Source of the DNA: WTGU01 sp965200925
Lineage (GTDB): Bacteria > Pseudomonadota > Alphaproteobacteria > UBA828
NCBI GenBank assembly: GCA_965200925.1
Contig: OZ241738.1
Location: 496,001-560,000 of the forward strand
DNA length: 64,000 nt
Reading direction: 5' to 3'
The translations under genes and the position numbers were made by a program. Below, in pieces: positions 53,291 through 63,010 of this stretch (positions are counted from its first letter, which is position 1; each line of letters opens with the position of its first letter). The notes beneath the pieces are model-generated. The model did no database searches, was not told where the DNA came from, and saw nothing but the letters and a program-made list of their open reading frames with translations.

Positions 53291-53617
53291 ATGGGGGAGA
53301 GCTACCATCCACCGGTCTCGGTCCTGAAGGCGGGTTTCCTCTCCCGCTGCCCCCGCTGCGGGCGCGGCAGGCTCTTCGCCGGCTACCTGCGCGTCGCCGA
53401 ACGGTGTGAGGCCTGCGCCTTCGAATTGCGGCGGCACGACAGCGGCGACGGGCCGGCGGTCTTCGTCATGTTCCTCGTCGGCGGAGTCGTCGTCGCCCTC
53501 GCGCTCTGGCTCGAACTCGCCTTTGAACCGCCCTATTGGCTCCACGTGGCGTTGTGGGCGCCCCTGATCGTCGTCGGCAGCCTCGTCCTGCTGTGCGGCC
53601 CGCCAAGGCCATCCTGA
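53291..53617 (+). CDS. DUF983 family protein, possibly frameshifted at its end
   Basis: The product is 108 residues. A zinc-ribbon pair (CPRCGRGRLF, then CEACAFEL) precedes two membrane segments, the DUF983 pattern. The usual C-terminus (R-P-A-K-A-x-L-x-A-L-Q-Y-R-H-K) is present just past 53596 but in another frame, ending at the TGA 53662-53664; a two-base change in the CTGCTGTG stretch would explain it. The protein is found in cox operons and is presumed to help oxidase assembly. Confidence 0.8.
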   Translation: MGESYHPPVSVLKAGFLSRCPRCGRGRLFAGYLRVAERCEACAFELRRHDSGDGPAVFVMFLVGGVVVALALWLELAFEPPYWLHVALWAPLIVVGSLVLLCGPPRPS

Positions 53618-54376
53618 TTGCCCTCCAGTACCGACACAAAGCCGCCGGCTTCGGCGCGGAGTGACCGCGCCCGCCGGCGCGCCACCCTGTTCGCGATCCC
53701 CGGCGTGCTGATCCTGCTCGCGCTCGGCTCCTGGCAGGTCCACCGCCTGATGTGGAAGACCGAGCTCAACGAGGAGCGCCGCGCCCGCCACCAGGCGGAG
53801 GCGGTGCTGCTCCCGGCGGTGCTCGAAGAGCCGGCTTCCTTCGCCTTCCGCCGCGTCTGGCTGGAGGGGCGCTTTCGCCACGAGGCGGAGATGTTTCTCG
53901 CCGCACGCACCCACGACCGCCGGGTCGGCTACCACGTGATCACGCCGTTCGAACGGGAAGGCGGCGCGCCCGTCCTGGTGAATCGCGGCTGGGTGCCGCT
54001 CGACAACAAGATGCCGGAAACGCGGCGGGCGGGGCAGATCGAGGGGCGCATCCGCTTCGAAGGCGTCGTGGTGCCCGGCGGGCGCGCCGGCTGGTTCACG
54101 CCGGACAACGCGCCCGAGGAAAACCTCTGGTTCTGGGCGGACACGGAATCGCTGGCGGCGAAGGCGGGCATCCCCGCGCCCGGGTTTCTGGTCGAGGCCG
54201 GCCCTGCGCCCAACCCCGGCGGCCTCCCCATCGGCGGGCAGACGAAGGTCGAACTGCGCAGCGAGCATCTGCAATACATCGTCATCTGGTACGCCCTCGC
54301 GGTGGCCCTCGCGGTCATCTACCTCCTCTACATGCGCCGCGGCCGCCGCGACGATTCCGGAGAGGCCGGAGCGTGA
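53618..54376 (+). CDS. SURF1 family oxidase assembly protein
   Basis: The product is 252 residues. The first helix (TLFAIPGVLILLALGSWQVHRL) and the C-terminal helix flank the periplasmic domain, with VNRGWVPLDN and HLQYIVIWYALA as SURF1 motifs. It inserts heme A into CoxA. No ATG lies before the first helix; TTG 53618 is the best start and is embedded in the apparent end of the DUF983 gene. The stop overlaps the next gene's GTG. Confidence 0.88.
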   Translation: MPSSTDTKPPASARSDRARRRATLFAIPGVLILLALGSWQVHRLMWKTELNEERRARHQAEAVLLPAVLEEPASFAFRRVWLEGRFRHEAEMFLAARTHDRRVGYHVITPFEREGGAPVLVNRGWVPLDNKMPETRRAGQIEGRIRFEGVVVPGGRAGWFTPDNAPEENLWFWADTESLAAKAGIPAPGFLVEAGPAPNPGGLPIGGQTKVELRSEHLQYIVIWYALAVALAVIYLLYMRRGRRDDSGEAGA

Positions 54377-55860
54377 GCGCCTACGGCGCGCTGGAGGCCC
54401 GGTTCGCGCGCCTCGGCAACCTGGCCGGCGCGGCCGCGATCCTGCATTGGGACTGGGCCGTGACGATGCCGCCCGGCGGCGCCCAGGTGCGCGCGGCCCA
54501 GCTCGCCGAGCTCGAGCTGCTCCGCCACGAAGCGTTGACCGACTCCCGCCTGGGCGACCTGCTGGACGAAGCGGCGGCGGAGGAGGGCGTCCTCGACCCG
54601 TGGCGCCGGGCCAATCTCGCCGCCATGCGCAGGCGGCGGCGCCTCGCGGCAGCCCTGCCCGCCGATCTGGTCAAGGCGTTGAGCGAGGCCGCTTCGCGCT
54701 GCGAAATGGTCTGGCGTGCGGCACGCCCGGCGAACGACTACGCGGGGTTCGCGGCGGCCTTCGCGCCGCTGCTCGGGCTGGTCCGCGACAAGGCGGCGGC
54801 GCTCGCCGACGCCCTGGATTGCGCCCCCTACGACGCGCTGGTCGATCACTATGACGCCGGGATGCGCTGCGCGATCATCGATCCGTTGTTCGCCGATCTC
54901 GCGTGCTTCCTGCCGGATTTCCTCGGCTGCGTCCGCGAGCGCCAGGCGCGCGCGGTGCCGCCGGCCCCGCCTCTCCGCGCGCCCGAGCCGGCGCAGAAGG
55001 CGCTGGCCCGGCGCCTGATGGCGGCGCTCGGTTTCGATTTCGACCACGGGCGCCTCGACGCCAGCTTCCATCCCTTCTGCGGCGGCGTGAGCGGGGACAT
55101 CCGGGTCACTGCGCGCTACGACGAGGCGGACATCCTGTCCGGTCTGATGGCGGTCCTGCACGAGACGGGCCACGCCCTCTACGAGGCGGGCCTGCCGGCG
55201 GAATGGCGGCTCCAGCCCGTGGGCGAGGCCGCCGGCATGGCGCTCCACGAGAGCCAGTCGCTGCTGGTCGAGATGCAGGCCTGCCGCAGCCTGTCGTTCA
55301 TGCGCTTCCTGGCGCCGCTTCTGCGTGATCTTCCTGGCGGCGACGGCGGCGCGGCGACGGCGGAGGCGCTTTACCGCCGGGCGGTCCACGTCGAGCCGGG
55401 CTTCATCCGGGTGGAGGCCGACGAGGTGACCTACCCGGCGCACGTCATGCTCCGCTACCGGCTGGAGAAGGCCTTGGTCGCGAGCGATCTCGCCGTGGGC
55501 GATCTCCCCGGCGCCTGGGCCGACGCGCTCGACTCCCTGCTCGGCTTGCGCCCGCCCGATCACGCCCGCGGCTGCCTGCAAGACATCCACTGGGCGGCCG
55601 GCGAGTTCGGCTACTTCCCGAGCTACACCCTGGGCGCGCTGATGGCGGCGCAGTTCTTCGCCGCCGCCGCCCGCGCCGTGCCCGATCTCTGGCCGGCGCT
55701 CGGGCGCGGCGATTTTGCCCCCCTTCTCGGCTGGTTGCGGGCCAACGTCCACCGCTTCGCCTCCCGCCACCCCGCCGCCGGGATCGTCGAACGGGCGACC
55801 GGCGCTCCCCTCGCCACGACGGCCTTCAAGACCCACCTGCACCGCCGCTACCTCGCCTGA
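54373..55860 (+). CDS. Carboxypeptidase M32
   Basis: The product is 495 residues from a GTG inside the surf1 stop. The zinc motif VLHETGHALYEAGLP, the downstream HESQSLLVEMQ, and ADEVTYPAHVMLRYRLE are family M32 signatures. It is a cytosolic metallocarboxypeptidase of broad specificity. Linkage to the cox operon is positional only. Confidence 0.93.
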   Translation: MSAYGALEARFARLGNLAGAAAILHWDWAVTMPPGGAQVRAAQLAELELLRHEALTDSRLGDLLDEAAAEEGVLDPWRRANLAAMRRRRRLAAALPADLVKALSEAASRCEMVWRAARPANDYAGFAAAFAPLLGLVRDKAAALADALDCAPYDALVDHYDAGMRCAIIDPLFADLACFLPDFLGCVRERQARAVPPAPPLRAPEPAQKALARRLMAALGFDFDHGRLDASFHPFCGGVSGDIRVTARYDEADILSGLMAVLHETGHALYEAGLPAEWRLQPVGEAAGMALHESQSLLVEMQACRSLSFMRFLAPLLRDLPGGDGGAATAEALYRRAVHVEPGFIRVEADEVTYPAHVMLRYRLEKALVASDLAVGDLPGAWADALDSLLGLRPPDHARGCLQDIHWAAGEFGYFPSYTLGALMAAQFFAAAARAVPDLWPALGRGDFAPLLGWLRANVHRFASRHPAAGIVERATGAPLATTAFKTHLHRRYLA

Positions 55861-55914
55861 TTTCGGGTTCGCGGGCTGGAGGCCGTGCATCCGAAATCAC
55901 GAACAGGGGAGCGG

Positions 55915-58900
55915 TTACGCCGCCAGGGTGTGTTCGATGATTCGGCGGAGGCAGGTGGGATCGTGCAGGAAGTAGACTCCGCGCTTCTCCCATTCGCGCT
56001 GCGGGCGCGACTCGTCGCCGATGTTCTGGGGTGCCGTGACGGAGAGGACGTAGGCATGCAGGCGGAGCGCCGGGTCGGCTTCCCGCACCCGCGCCTCGGT
56101 CTCCTTGATCTCGGCGTGCAGCCGCACCTTGCGCCGTTCCTTCGGGCCGTAGCGGCCCAAGCCCTTCGGGTCGAGGAAGACGACGTGCTGATCCGCCTCG
56201 TCCTTCAACCAGACGATGAAATCCGGGTAGTAGGCGAAGTCGTCGAAGAACGACAAGCCCCGGCCCCGCGTCATGTTGCGGATCAGGTAGAGTTCCCGCC
56301 CCCGCAGGCAGGGGGCGTCCGTCTTCGCCAGCCCGGCCAGCGCCTCGACGACCTTGCGCTCGCTGTCGTCCAGGGGGACGGGCTGGACGGAGATTTCGCC
56401 CTTCCCGGCGGCGGCGTAGAGGAGCGGCCTGTAGGCGTGGGTGTCGGCCATGACGGCGCCGACGTTCATCAGACGACAGACGCTGCCGTCGCGCAGGAGG
56501 GCCGCGAATCCACGGACATCCTCGACCAGCGTTTTCTTCGCCGCGTCCACGGAGAGCCGGTATTCCCGGATGTTGTTGGGGTCGGCCTCGCCCAGCGTCG
56601 TCACGTCGATGTTGGCGTGCTCCCACCGCCGGCGGCGCTTGCGCCAGAACCGGTCGGCGTACTCGGCGATCAGGTCGACGGCCAGCGCCTCCAATGCGCG
56701 CAGGTCCTCGACGCGCCTGACAGCCAGCCGCTCCGGCGGCGCGCGGAGGGTGTACCACCCGTCGTCGTCCAGCAGCCGGTCCACCGTCTCGCGCTCGATG
56801 GCCAGATTGTTCCAGCCCATCCGCCGCTTGCGCGCCAGCAGCCTGTCGTGGATGCGCGCCCGGTCGAAGAAGGCGACGTGGCGGCGGTCGAGCCTGACCT
56901 GCGCCTTCCCCGTTCCAGGCGCGGCGTCGGGAGCGCCGGCCTGGGCGGTTTGCAGCCGCGAGTACAGATCCATTTCCACGACCGGCGGTGCGTCCGGCTC
57001 AGGGGGCGGCAGGGTGGGGCGGTCGTCCGAGCGGTCGTAGGCCGTGCCCTCTTCGAGGCGCAGGATTTTCAGGTCCTTCCTGGCGAAGTTCCAGGTGACG
57101 GGCAGGGTGATGGTTTCCCGCTCCGCGCCGATGCCCTCTTCCCGCAACAACTCGCGGAAGGTCTGCATGTAGGCGGCGCGCAGACCGAAGATGCGGAGAG
57201 TCTCCAGTTCCGCCAGAAGGCCGCCGTCGGCGGGCGGTTCGGCGCCGCTCTCGCGGTGGCGCTTCAGGCTCATGTTCCAGCCCTTCAGCCGCACGCCGCG
57301 GCCGAACATCTGGACGATCTCGGGCCCCTCGCCGACGCCGACATGCATCAGCCCCATGGTGCTCACCCGCCAGGAATTCCAGCCGGCGATGAAGCGCCGC
57401 GCGCCGACGACGAGGTTCACGGTCGACTCCGCCCGGTCCACGTTGGCGAAGAGCCGCTCGGCGAAGCCGGCTTCCCGCTCGACCGCGAGATCGGGGTTGG
57501 CCGCCTCGACGAGCAGCCGGTGGAGCGCCGCCGAGTCGCCCACATTGACCACGCCGAACGGCGGGTTATCCGCGCTGCGCAGATGCAGTTCGCCTTCGCC
57601 GGCGGTGAGATAGACGACATGCAGCCGCCCCTTCCCGTGGAACAAGGTTTGGCAGACGTCGTCATAGATCGTGCCGGCCCCTTCGCCTTCCAGCCCGCCG
57701 AAGCGGCCGGTGAAGTAGTCGCGGCCGGAATCGTCGGTCAGCCCTGCTTCCCCGGTGAGCAGGCGGGCGATCATCGGGCGCACCGCCTCGCCATGGGCCA
57801 GCACCCAGGCGAGGAAGTCGAGGATGCGGAGGACGTCCGACCGGGTTTCCCTGTCCGCACGAGAGTTGCCGGTGACCGTCTTGCCCAGGAAGACCCAGAG
57901 CGGCCTGGCTACGTTGAAGGCCTGCCATCCGGCGTGCCCGTCGCGCCAGATGCGGCACTGCCGGTAGAAGCTCAGGAGGCAGCCGAGCAGGTACATGCGG
58001 CTGTTCGCGTCCTCCGCCCCGCCCGGCAGGTTGGAGATGGCGTAGTCCTTGCCGTAGCCGTCCGCATGGAAGGCGCGGTAGGGGTAGTCGAACAGCAGGC
58101 ATTTGCCGTAGGCGTCGCGCAGGCTCTCGTCTTTCGCGGTGATCTGGTTGAAGGTCGCCGAATATTCGAAGGTGAAGCCGCCGCGGGAGAGCGCCGCGCG
58201 CCGTTCGCGCCAAGCCTTGCCCGAGGCGCCCAGATGGCCTTCGTCCACCAGCACCAGGTTGTCGCCGCCGAAATCGCTCACGGCGACGCGCTTGATTCCC
58301 TTCCTCTCCGCCAGCTTGTTGATGTCGACGATTTCGATGGGCGCCAGCAGGTCGGCGCCGGCCGCGCTGGAGAAGAGGCGCGCGTGCAGGCCGCTTTCGT
58401 CCAATTCGCGTTCGTGCTGCGCCGACAGCTGTTCGTTCGGCGTCACCAGTACGACGTTGACGGGTCGCTTGCCGGCGCGCGCCCGGTAATGGCGATATTG
58501 CAGGATGTGGGCGTGCATCAGCAGCGTCTTGCCGGAGCCGGTGGCGCTCTGGAAGGCCAGGGTGCGCAGGTCGTCCGTCTCGTAGCCCGGCATCCACCGG
58601 GTGAGGGGGTCGTGGAGCCGGGCGCGGTTCAGGTCCGCCCGCAGCGTCTCCGGGTCGTCGAACCAGCGGCGCAGGTAGTGTTCGGTGAACAGCAGGGCGA
58701 GCCATTGGTGGGGTTTCCAGGTTCGCCCGTGTTCGCCGGTCATGCGCAGGCGGCGGCTGTGCGCGGCGATGTTGGCGTCGTATTCGACCATGTGCTCCCG
58801 TGCGACCGTGGCCCGTTGCGGGTCCAGGTAGAGCGCCCGCGCGTATTCGCTTTCGCCGCCGGGCCCGATGTCGGCGGGGATGCCGCGCAGCCGGTCGAGC

Positions 58901-59007
58901 ATTTCGTTCATGCCCTTGTGGTAGCCGAATTCGCGGCAGGCGAAGCGATGCAGGACGAGGCGGTTGCCGAGGGGAGCGGCCTTCGGCTTGCGGGTGCGCG
59001 GCGGCAT
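55915..59007 (-). CDS. res: Type III restriction enzyme Res (helicase-nuclease)
   Basis: The product is 1030 residues. An N-terminal region precedes the SF2 helicase core: Walker A ATGSGKT near 154-160, VTPNEQLSAQHERE, VLVDEGHLG as DEAH-type box and GRGVR as motif VI. The C-terminal PD-(D/E)XK nuclease reads YYPDFIVWLKDE and VVFLDPKGLG. It translocates from and cuts DNA at sites unprotected by the partner methyltransferase. Divergent from nothing: it lies downstream of mod on the same strand, 794 bases away, with an opposing gene between. Confidence 0.9.
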   Translation of the reverse strand: MPPRTRKPKAAPLGNRLVLHRFACREFGYHKGMNEMLDRLRGIPADIGPGGESEYARALYLDPQRATVAREHMVEYDANIAAHSRRLRMTGEHGRTWKPHQWLALLFTEHYLRRWFDDPETLRADLNRARLHDPLTRWMPGYETDDLRTLAFQSATGSGKTLLMHAHILQYRHYRARAGKRPVNVVLVTPNEQLSAQHERELDESGLHARLFSSAAGADLLAPIEIVDINKLAERKGIKRVAVSDFGGDNLVLVDEGHLGASGKAWRERRAALSRGGFTFEYSATFNQITAKDESLRDAYGKCLLFDYPYRAFHADGYGKDYAISNLPGGAEDANSRMYLLGCLLSFYRQCRIWRDGHAGWQAFNVARPLWVFLGKTVTGNSRADRETRSDVLRILDFLAWVLAHGEAVRPMIARLLTGEAGLTDDSGRDYFTGRFGGLEGEGAGTIYDDVCQTLFHGKGRLHVVYLTAGEGELHLRSADNPPFGVVNVGDSAALHRLLVEAANPDLAVEREAGFAERLFANVDRAESTVNLVVGARRFIAGWNSWRVSTMGLMHVGVGEGPEIVQMFGRGVRLKGWNMSLKRHRESGAEPPADGGLLAELETLRIFGLRAAYMQTFRELLREEGIGAERETITLPVTWNFARKDLKILRLEEGTAYDRSDDRPTLPPPEPDAPPVVEMDLYSRLQTAQAGAPDAAPGTGKAQVRLDRRHVAFFDRARIHDRLLARKRRMGWNNLAIERETVDRLLDDDGWYTLRAPPERLAVRRVEDLRALEALAVDLIAEYADRFWRKRRRRWEHANIDVTTLGEADPNNIREYRLSVDAAKKTLVEDVRGFAALLRDGSVCRLMNVGAVMADTHAYRPLLYAAAGKGEISVQPVPLDDSERKVVEALAGLAKTDAPCLRGRELYLIRNMTRGRGLSFFDDFAYYPDFIVWLKDEADQHVVFLDPKGLGRYGPKERRKVRLHAEIKETEARVREADPALRLHAYVLSVTAPQNIGDESRPQREWEKRGVYFLHDPTCLRRIIEHTLAA

Positions 59008-59308
59008 GGTTTTCAGGATACCCTATGGAGGCGGGCCGGAAAGCGCCCGCGCGCCGCCGGGATTGCCTGCGCCGGGTGGACATCGCACGTTCCTGGAAGC
59101 GCGACCAAGCGGAAGGACGGGCCATGGTGAAGCGCTCCGGCTCCCAGGCATCCGGAGAGGGTGCCGGCGCGGTGGCCGTTCGGAGGGAGATCGTGGAAGA
59201 TCACATGTCCGGCCAGCCGGGGTTTCTTCCGGGTATCCCCATGTCGGTTGCCCCGGTGGGAAGGATGCGCGATAGTGCTCCGACGGGGTTGCCGGAGGCG
59301 AGAGGGGC
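59008..59308. other. Intergenic region between res and protease gene
   Basis: No gene is supported. The start region of res (minus strand) and of the protease (plus strand) diverge from here, so it should contain both promoters. Open frames in it lack family features and are mostly Gly/Arg/Pro-rich. Confidence 0.4.
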
Positions 59309-59707
59309 ATGGGAGTCATGCACGTCACCGTCACCATCCGCAATCCGGCCGAGCCCGCCCGCGCCTGGGAGGGGCCGTTCCTGGTCGATACCGGCGCGAT
59401 CGATTCCCTTGTGCCGCGGCCGCACCTGGAAGCCGTCGGGCTGAAGCTCAAGGGGCGGCGAGTGTATGAAACCGCCGACGGCCGTGAAGTCGAAATGGAC
59501 GTCACGACCGGAGACATCGAGGTCATGAGGGAGATCACGGCGGGGCTCATCATCGTCGGAGACGCCGATGCCGAGCCGCTGCTCGGCGTGACGGCCCTGG
59601 AGTCGGTGGGAATCGAAGTCGATCCGCAGAATCAGCGGTTGAAGAAATTGCCTGCCGTGCGGCTCAAAGGGGTTGCGTGCCGTTTCGATAGGCCATCACG
59701 TCGATGA
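59309..59707 (+). CDS. Clan AA (retropepsin-like) aspartic protease
   Basis: The product is 132 residues. The active-site segment FLVDTGAIDSLVPRPHLE has Asp-Thr-Gly, and LLGVTALESVGIEVDPQNQRL is the second conserved region, with one catalytic Asp per chain, so it would act as a dimer. ATG 59318 is a possible alternative start. It sits in opposite orientation between mod and res, an unusual place. Whether it relates to the restriction system is unknown. Confidence 0.8.
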   Translation: MGVMHVTVTIRNPAEPARAWEGPFLVDTGAIDSLVPRPHLEAVGLKLKGRRVYETADGREVEMDVTTGDIEVMREITAGLIIVGDADAEPLLGVTALESVGIEVDPQNQRLKKLPAVRLKGVACRFDRPSRR

Positions 59708-59800
59708 TCATTCGAGAGATATTTCAAGCGCATAGGCTCCGGTAAGGGCTCGTATCCATAACGTTGCGAAAACGTTGGATGGGCAGCGGAACGATGTCGA

Positions 59801-62800
59801 TTATCGTTCATCGTTCGAATCCTCGAACATCAGCTCGCGGAATACCGGTTCGATGGTCACGGCGATCCAGCCCTCGCCGGGCTGGCACAAGGCGTTCAGG
59901 GTGTGGTCGCCGTTGGCATAGAGCAGGTTGAAGGAGTCGGGGAGCAGGGGGCGGTTGCGGGTGAACCACGAGTCGAGGGCGGCGGAGTCGGTTTCGTCGA
60001 GATTGCGCCAGAGGATCAGGCATTCGCGGCGTTCGGCGTCCGTGCCTGCGATGGTGAGCACGCCGTCGATCTGCCGGCGGGAGCGGACTTCCAGGCCGAT
60101 CAGATAGTTGAAGGTCTCGGGGAGATCGACCGGCGTTTCGCGGCGCGCGCCGTCGCGCACGACGGAGAGCGTGTAGGCGAAGGGATCGGTGAAGTGCTTG
60201 CCGAGCAGGCAGGCACTGCCGGCGGTCTCCGCGCCGAGCGCGTAGCGCAAGCGGTAGTCCTCGGCCAGGTCCGGGTTGCTTGCGAGCGTTTCCGCCTGTG
60301 TGTCGGAAAGCGGCGTCGCTTCGAGGCCGTCCATCGTGTCTTCGTAGGATTCGAGGCGGACGTATTTGAACGTTTGCGAGATCCCCGCGCGCGAGACTGG
60401 CTTTCCGTCCTTCCAGTCTGGCGAATAGGCGACCTTCTTCATGCGTGGCAGTAATACCGCATCGAAATGGTGGTCAAGCTCCGCGAGGATGTATTTATAC
60501 CGTCCACCGATTTCACGGTTCAGTGCGATCAAAGCATGGCCAGTAGTTCCAGATCCTGCAAAGCAATCCATCACATAGGCTCCGTCGTCGATGTCGGCAG
60601 CGAAAACCGCATCTTCGACAGTGTGAATCGATTTCGGGTACGAAAATGGGTTCTGTTCCCCGAGAACATTTCGCAGCAAATTTGCACCGTAAGTTCCAGC
60701 ATTGTAGCGACGATCTATCCAGTTTGTGAACAGCGCGGCCTTTCGTTTTCCGGCCTCAATGATCTGGTATATCGTGTTTTCGCTTGTGCAATGTAATCTG
60801 TCGCTCCGCACCAATTCCGCACACGATTCGTAAGAGCGTCTCCACACTCTCTCATCGCCACTGTCACCGGTTGGATAAACCCTGATCAATCCATCACTTG
60901 TTGGACCGGTTGGATAGTTACCACCCTTAGGCGGTGGTTCCAGTCCAACAACTTGCCGGGATTCCGGATGTACAAGGATTGCGTAGAAACTATTTGGCCT
61001 ACCGTAACGGAAATTGCTTTCCGCGGTTCCACTTCGCTTGAATGGCCGTCGCTCTTCTTCACCATCGGCTTTTCGACCTATGAGCGTCCTGTCTGACAAT
61101 TCGGGAGTACATACGAGCATATATTCATGTGTATGAGCTAATGTTTTCGCTTTTCCACCTTGGGGGTGATGATTGACGATAATCATTTCTCGACTTAGGG
61201 AGGGATAATGTGTATCCATGAGTTTCGAAAGATCCGGCATCTCGAAGTCATCTATGGCGATATAAAGAACCGAATCACGTGTAAGAATTTCTGTAAGTAG
61301 ATCCAGGCGATTTTCCATCATCGACAGCCAGGAAGACTTGAGATACCCGTTCCTGTAGAGAATCTCCGAGTCACCCGTATTGTACGGCGGGTCGATATAC
61401 ACGCACTGCACCCGCCCCCGATAGCGCGCTTGCAGCAGGCTCAGCGCCTGGAAATTCTCGCCGTGGACCAGCAGCCCGTCGGTGCGCTCGTCCAGCGGGC
61501 CGGCGTCGGAGAGCGCCGCCAGCAGGCGGTCGGTGAAACCGCGGTCGAAATAGCGGGTGTCCACGATCAGCCAGGGGTTGGCCTTCAGGAAGTCCACGCC
61601 CGGCGGGTCGCTCCAGGCCACGCCGCCGTTCTCCAAGTCGCCTGCGATCTCGTCCACGGCGTACAGGGCGATCCATTCCGCGCGTTGCGCCGCGTTGGCG
61701 ACGATCTCGGGATAGAGCGCCGCCGGCACCCGGTCGAGAGTCACGCACCAATGGGTATCGAGAACGAATTTCTTCTTCAGCCACAGCCGCTTCTGGAAAT
61801 TCTCCAGCTGCGCCAGGAAGTCGATGATCCTGCCGCCGATATGGCGGACGGCCCGCACCCGCGCCAAGGCCCGGTCGAGGCGCTTGGCGTCGCCGCGCTC
61901 CAGGTCGTCCAGATTCAACACCTCGGTGTTCAGATAAAGATCGAGCTCGCGGCGCAGGAAGCCGCCCAGGTCCTTGTGGATGAAGTAGTCGAAGCTGTTC
62001 TTCGCGGTGTAGCGCTCGACATGCTTCGCCAGCACGGTGCGCGCGCCGTCGGCCTCCGTCGGGGCCGGGGCGACCAGCGACGCCCGCCAGTCCTCCCCGG
62101 CGGCGCCCAGGATGCGCGCGGCCGTGGCCTCGTTGATCCGCCGCTGCTGCGAACCGCCGTTGCCCGGCCACGCCTTCTTCTCGCCTTCCGTCAACGGCCG
62201 GTGCTCGAAGCGCGCGACCAGGGCGCCCGCCTCGACGGAGACGGCGCCCGCGCCGCGGGCCAGCACGAAGCGGCGCTGGCGGCCGTTCGCCTCCTTCACC
62301 ATGTCCTTCTCGTTGTCCGCCGCCGCGATCTCGAAGCGCACACGCCGCGCGTCGCCGCCGGCGCCGACGGTGAAGACGTAGGAGGCGTAGTTCTCCGTCG
62401 TCTTGACGTAATATCGGTCGGCGTTGGCCCAGTGCAGCTTCACCTCCTCCCCGTCATAGGGGATGAGATAGGCCGAACGCCCGCCGCCCGAGTAGCGGCG
62501 CTGGGAGACGAAATCCCCCTCGGTGTAGTAGCGCCCGAAGAAATCGGCGAGATGGTTGTAGGCGTCGGCCTCGGCCTCGGCATCCTTGCGGAATTCAGCG
62601 AGCCGCTCGTTCAGTTCGACCATCTTGTCCGAGGGATGCGCGTCCGGGTCGTAGCCCAGCTCCCGCGCCTGGCTGCGCGCGGTCTCCAGCGCTTTCTCCA
62701 CGGCGGCGCGCTCCTCGTCGGTGTTCAACGCCAGCCTGGTCTTGACCTGGGGCAGCAGGTCGCGGTCGAGGAAGGTTTCGATCTCCACCGCCTTCATGTT

Positions 62801-62947
62801 CATGATGCGGTAGAGGCCGAAGTCGAGATCGCCCCGGTCGAGCTGGAACATCTCGCGCAGCAGCGCCTTCAGCCGCTCGAATTTCGCGCCGGCGCCCGGG
62901 GAGGGTTGCTCAGCCGGGGGCGTGTCGCCGGTTTCCGAATCACGCAT
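59801..62947 (-). CDS. mod: Type III DNA methyltransferase Mod
   Basis: The product is 1048 residues. A beta-class amino-methyltransferase core has YIDPPYNTGD (Asp-Pro-Pro-Tyr at 519-522) and DCFAGSGTTGHA (about 794-805), with the recognition domain between. The first ~500 residues form a helical extension (FERLKALLREMFQLDRGD, FGLYRIMNMKAVEIETFLDR). DNA for the core from about 60465 to 61380 is AT-rich (26 of 60 G or C in 61141-61200) against the GC-rich rest. It methylates one strand of an asymmetric site and gives specificity to Res. Confidence 0.9.
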   Translation of the reverse strand: MRDSETGDTPPAEQPSPGAGAKFERLKALLREMFQLDRGDLDFGLYRIMNMKAVEIETFLDRDLLPQVKTRLALNTDEERAAVEKALETARSQARELGYDPDAHPSDKMVELNERLAEFRKDAEAEADAYNHLADFFGRYYTEGDFVSQRRYSGGGRSAYLIPYDGEEVKLHWANADRYYVKTTENYASYVFTVGAGGDARRVRFEIAAADNEKDMVKEANGRQRRFVLARGAGAVSVEAGALVARFEHRPLTEGEKKAWPGNGGSQQRRINEATAARILGAAGEDWRASLVAPAPTEADGARTVLAKHVERYTAKNSFDYFIHKDLGGFLRRELDLYLNTEVLNLDDLERGDAKRLDRALARVRAVRHIGGRIIDFLAQLENFQKRLWLKKKFVLDTHWCVTLDRVPAALYPEIVANAAQRAEWIALYAVDEIAGDLENGGVAWSDPPGVDFLKANPWLIVDTRYFDRGFTDRLLAALSDAGPLDERTDGLLVHGENFQALSLLQARYRGRVQCVYIDPPYNTGDSEILYRNGYLKSSWLSMMENRLDLLTEILTRDSVLYIAIDDFEMPDLSKLMDTHYPSLSREMIIVNHHPQGGKAKTLAHTHEYMLVCTPELSDRTLIGRKADGEEERRPFKRSGTAESNFRYGRPNSFYAILVHPESRQVVGLEPPPKGGNYPTGPTSDGLIRVYPTGDSGDERVWRRSYESCAELVRSDRLHCTSENTIYQIIEAGKRKAALFTNWIDRRYNAGTYGANLLRNVLGEQNPFSYPKSIHTVEDAVFAADIDDGAYVMDCFAGSGTTGHALIALNREIGGRYKYILAELDHHFDAVLLPRMKKVAYSPDWKDGKPVSRAGISQTFKYVRLESYEDTMDGLEATPLSDTQAETLASNPDLAEDYRLRYALGAETAGSACLLGKHFTDPFAYTLSVVRDGARRETPVDLPETFNYLIGLEVRSRRQIDGVLTIAGTDAERRECLILWRNLDETDSAALDSWFTRNRPLLPDSFNLLYANGDHTLNALCQPGEGWIAVTIEPVFRELMFEDSNDER

Positions 62948-63010
62948 GGGAGGAACATACGGGGCCGCACGGGCCGGTCAAACCCGGTGCCGGGCGGGGG
63001 CGCCCCCCTC

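Noticed and set aside
59124..59308. Small gene starting MVKRSGSQASGEGAG before the aspartic protease
   Set aside because: The frame continues without a stop into the protease gene in another frame, has low complexity and no family match.
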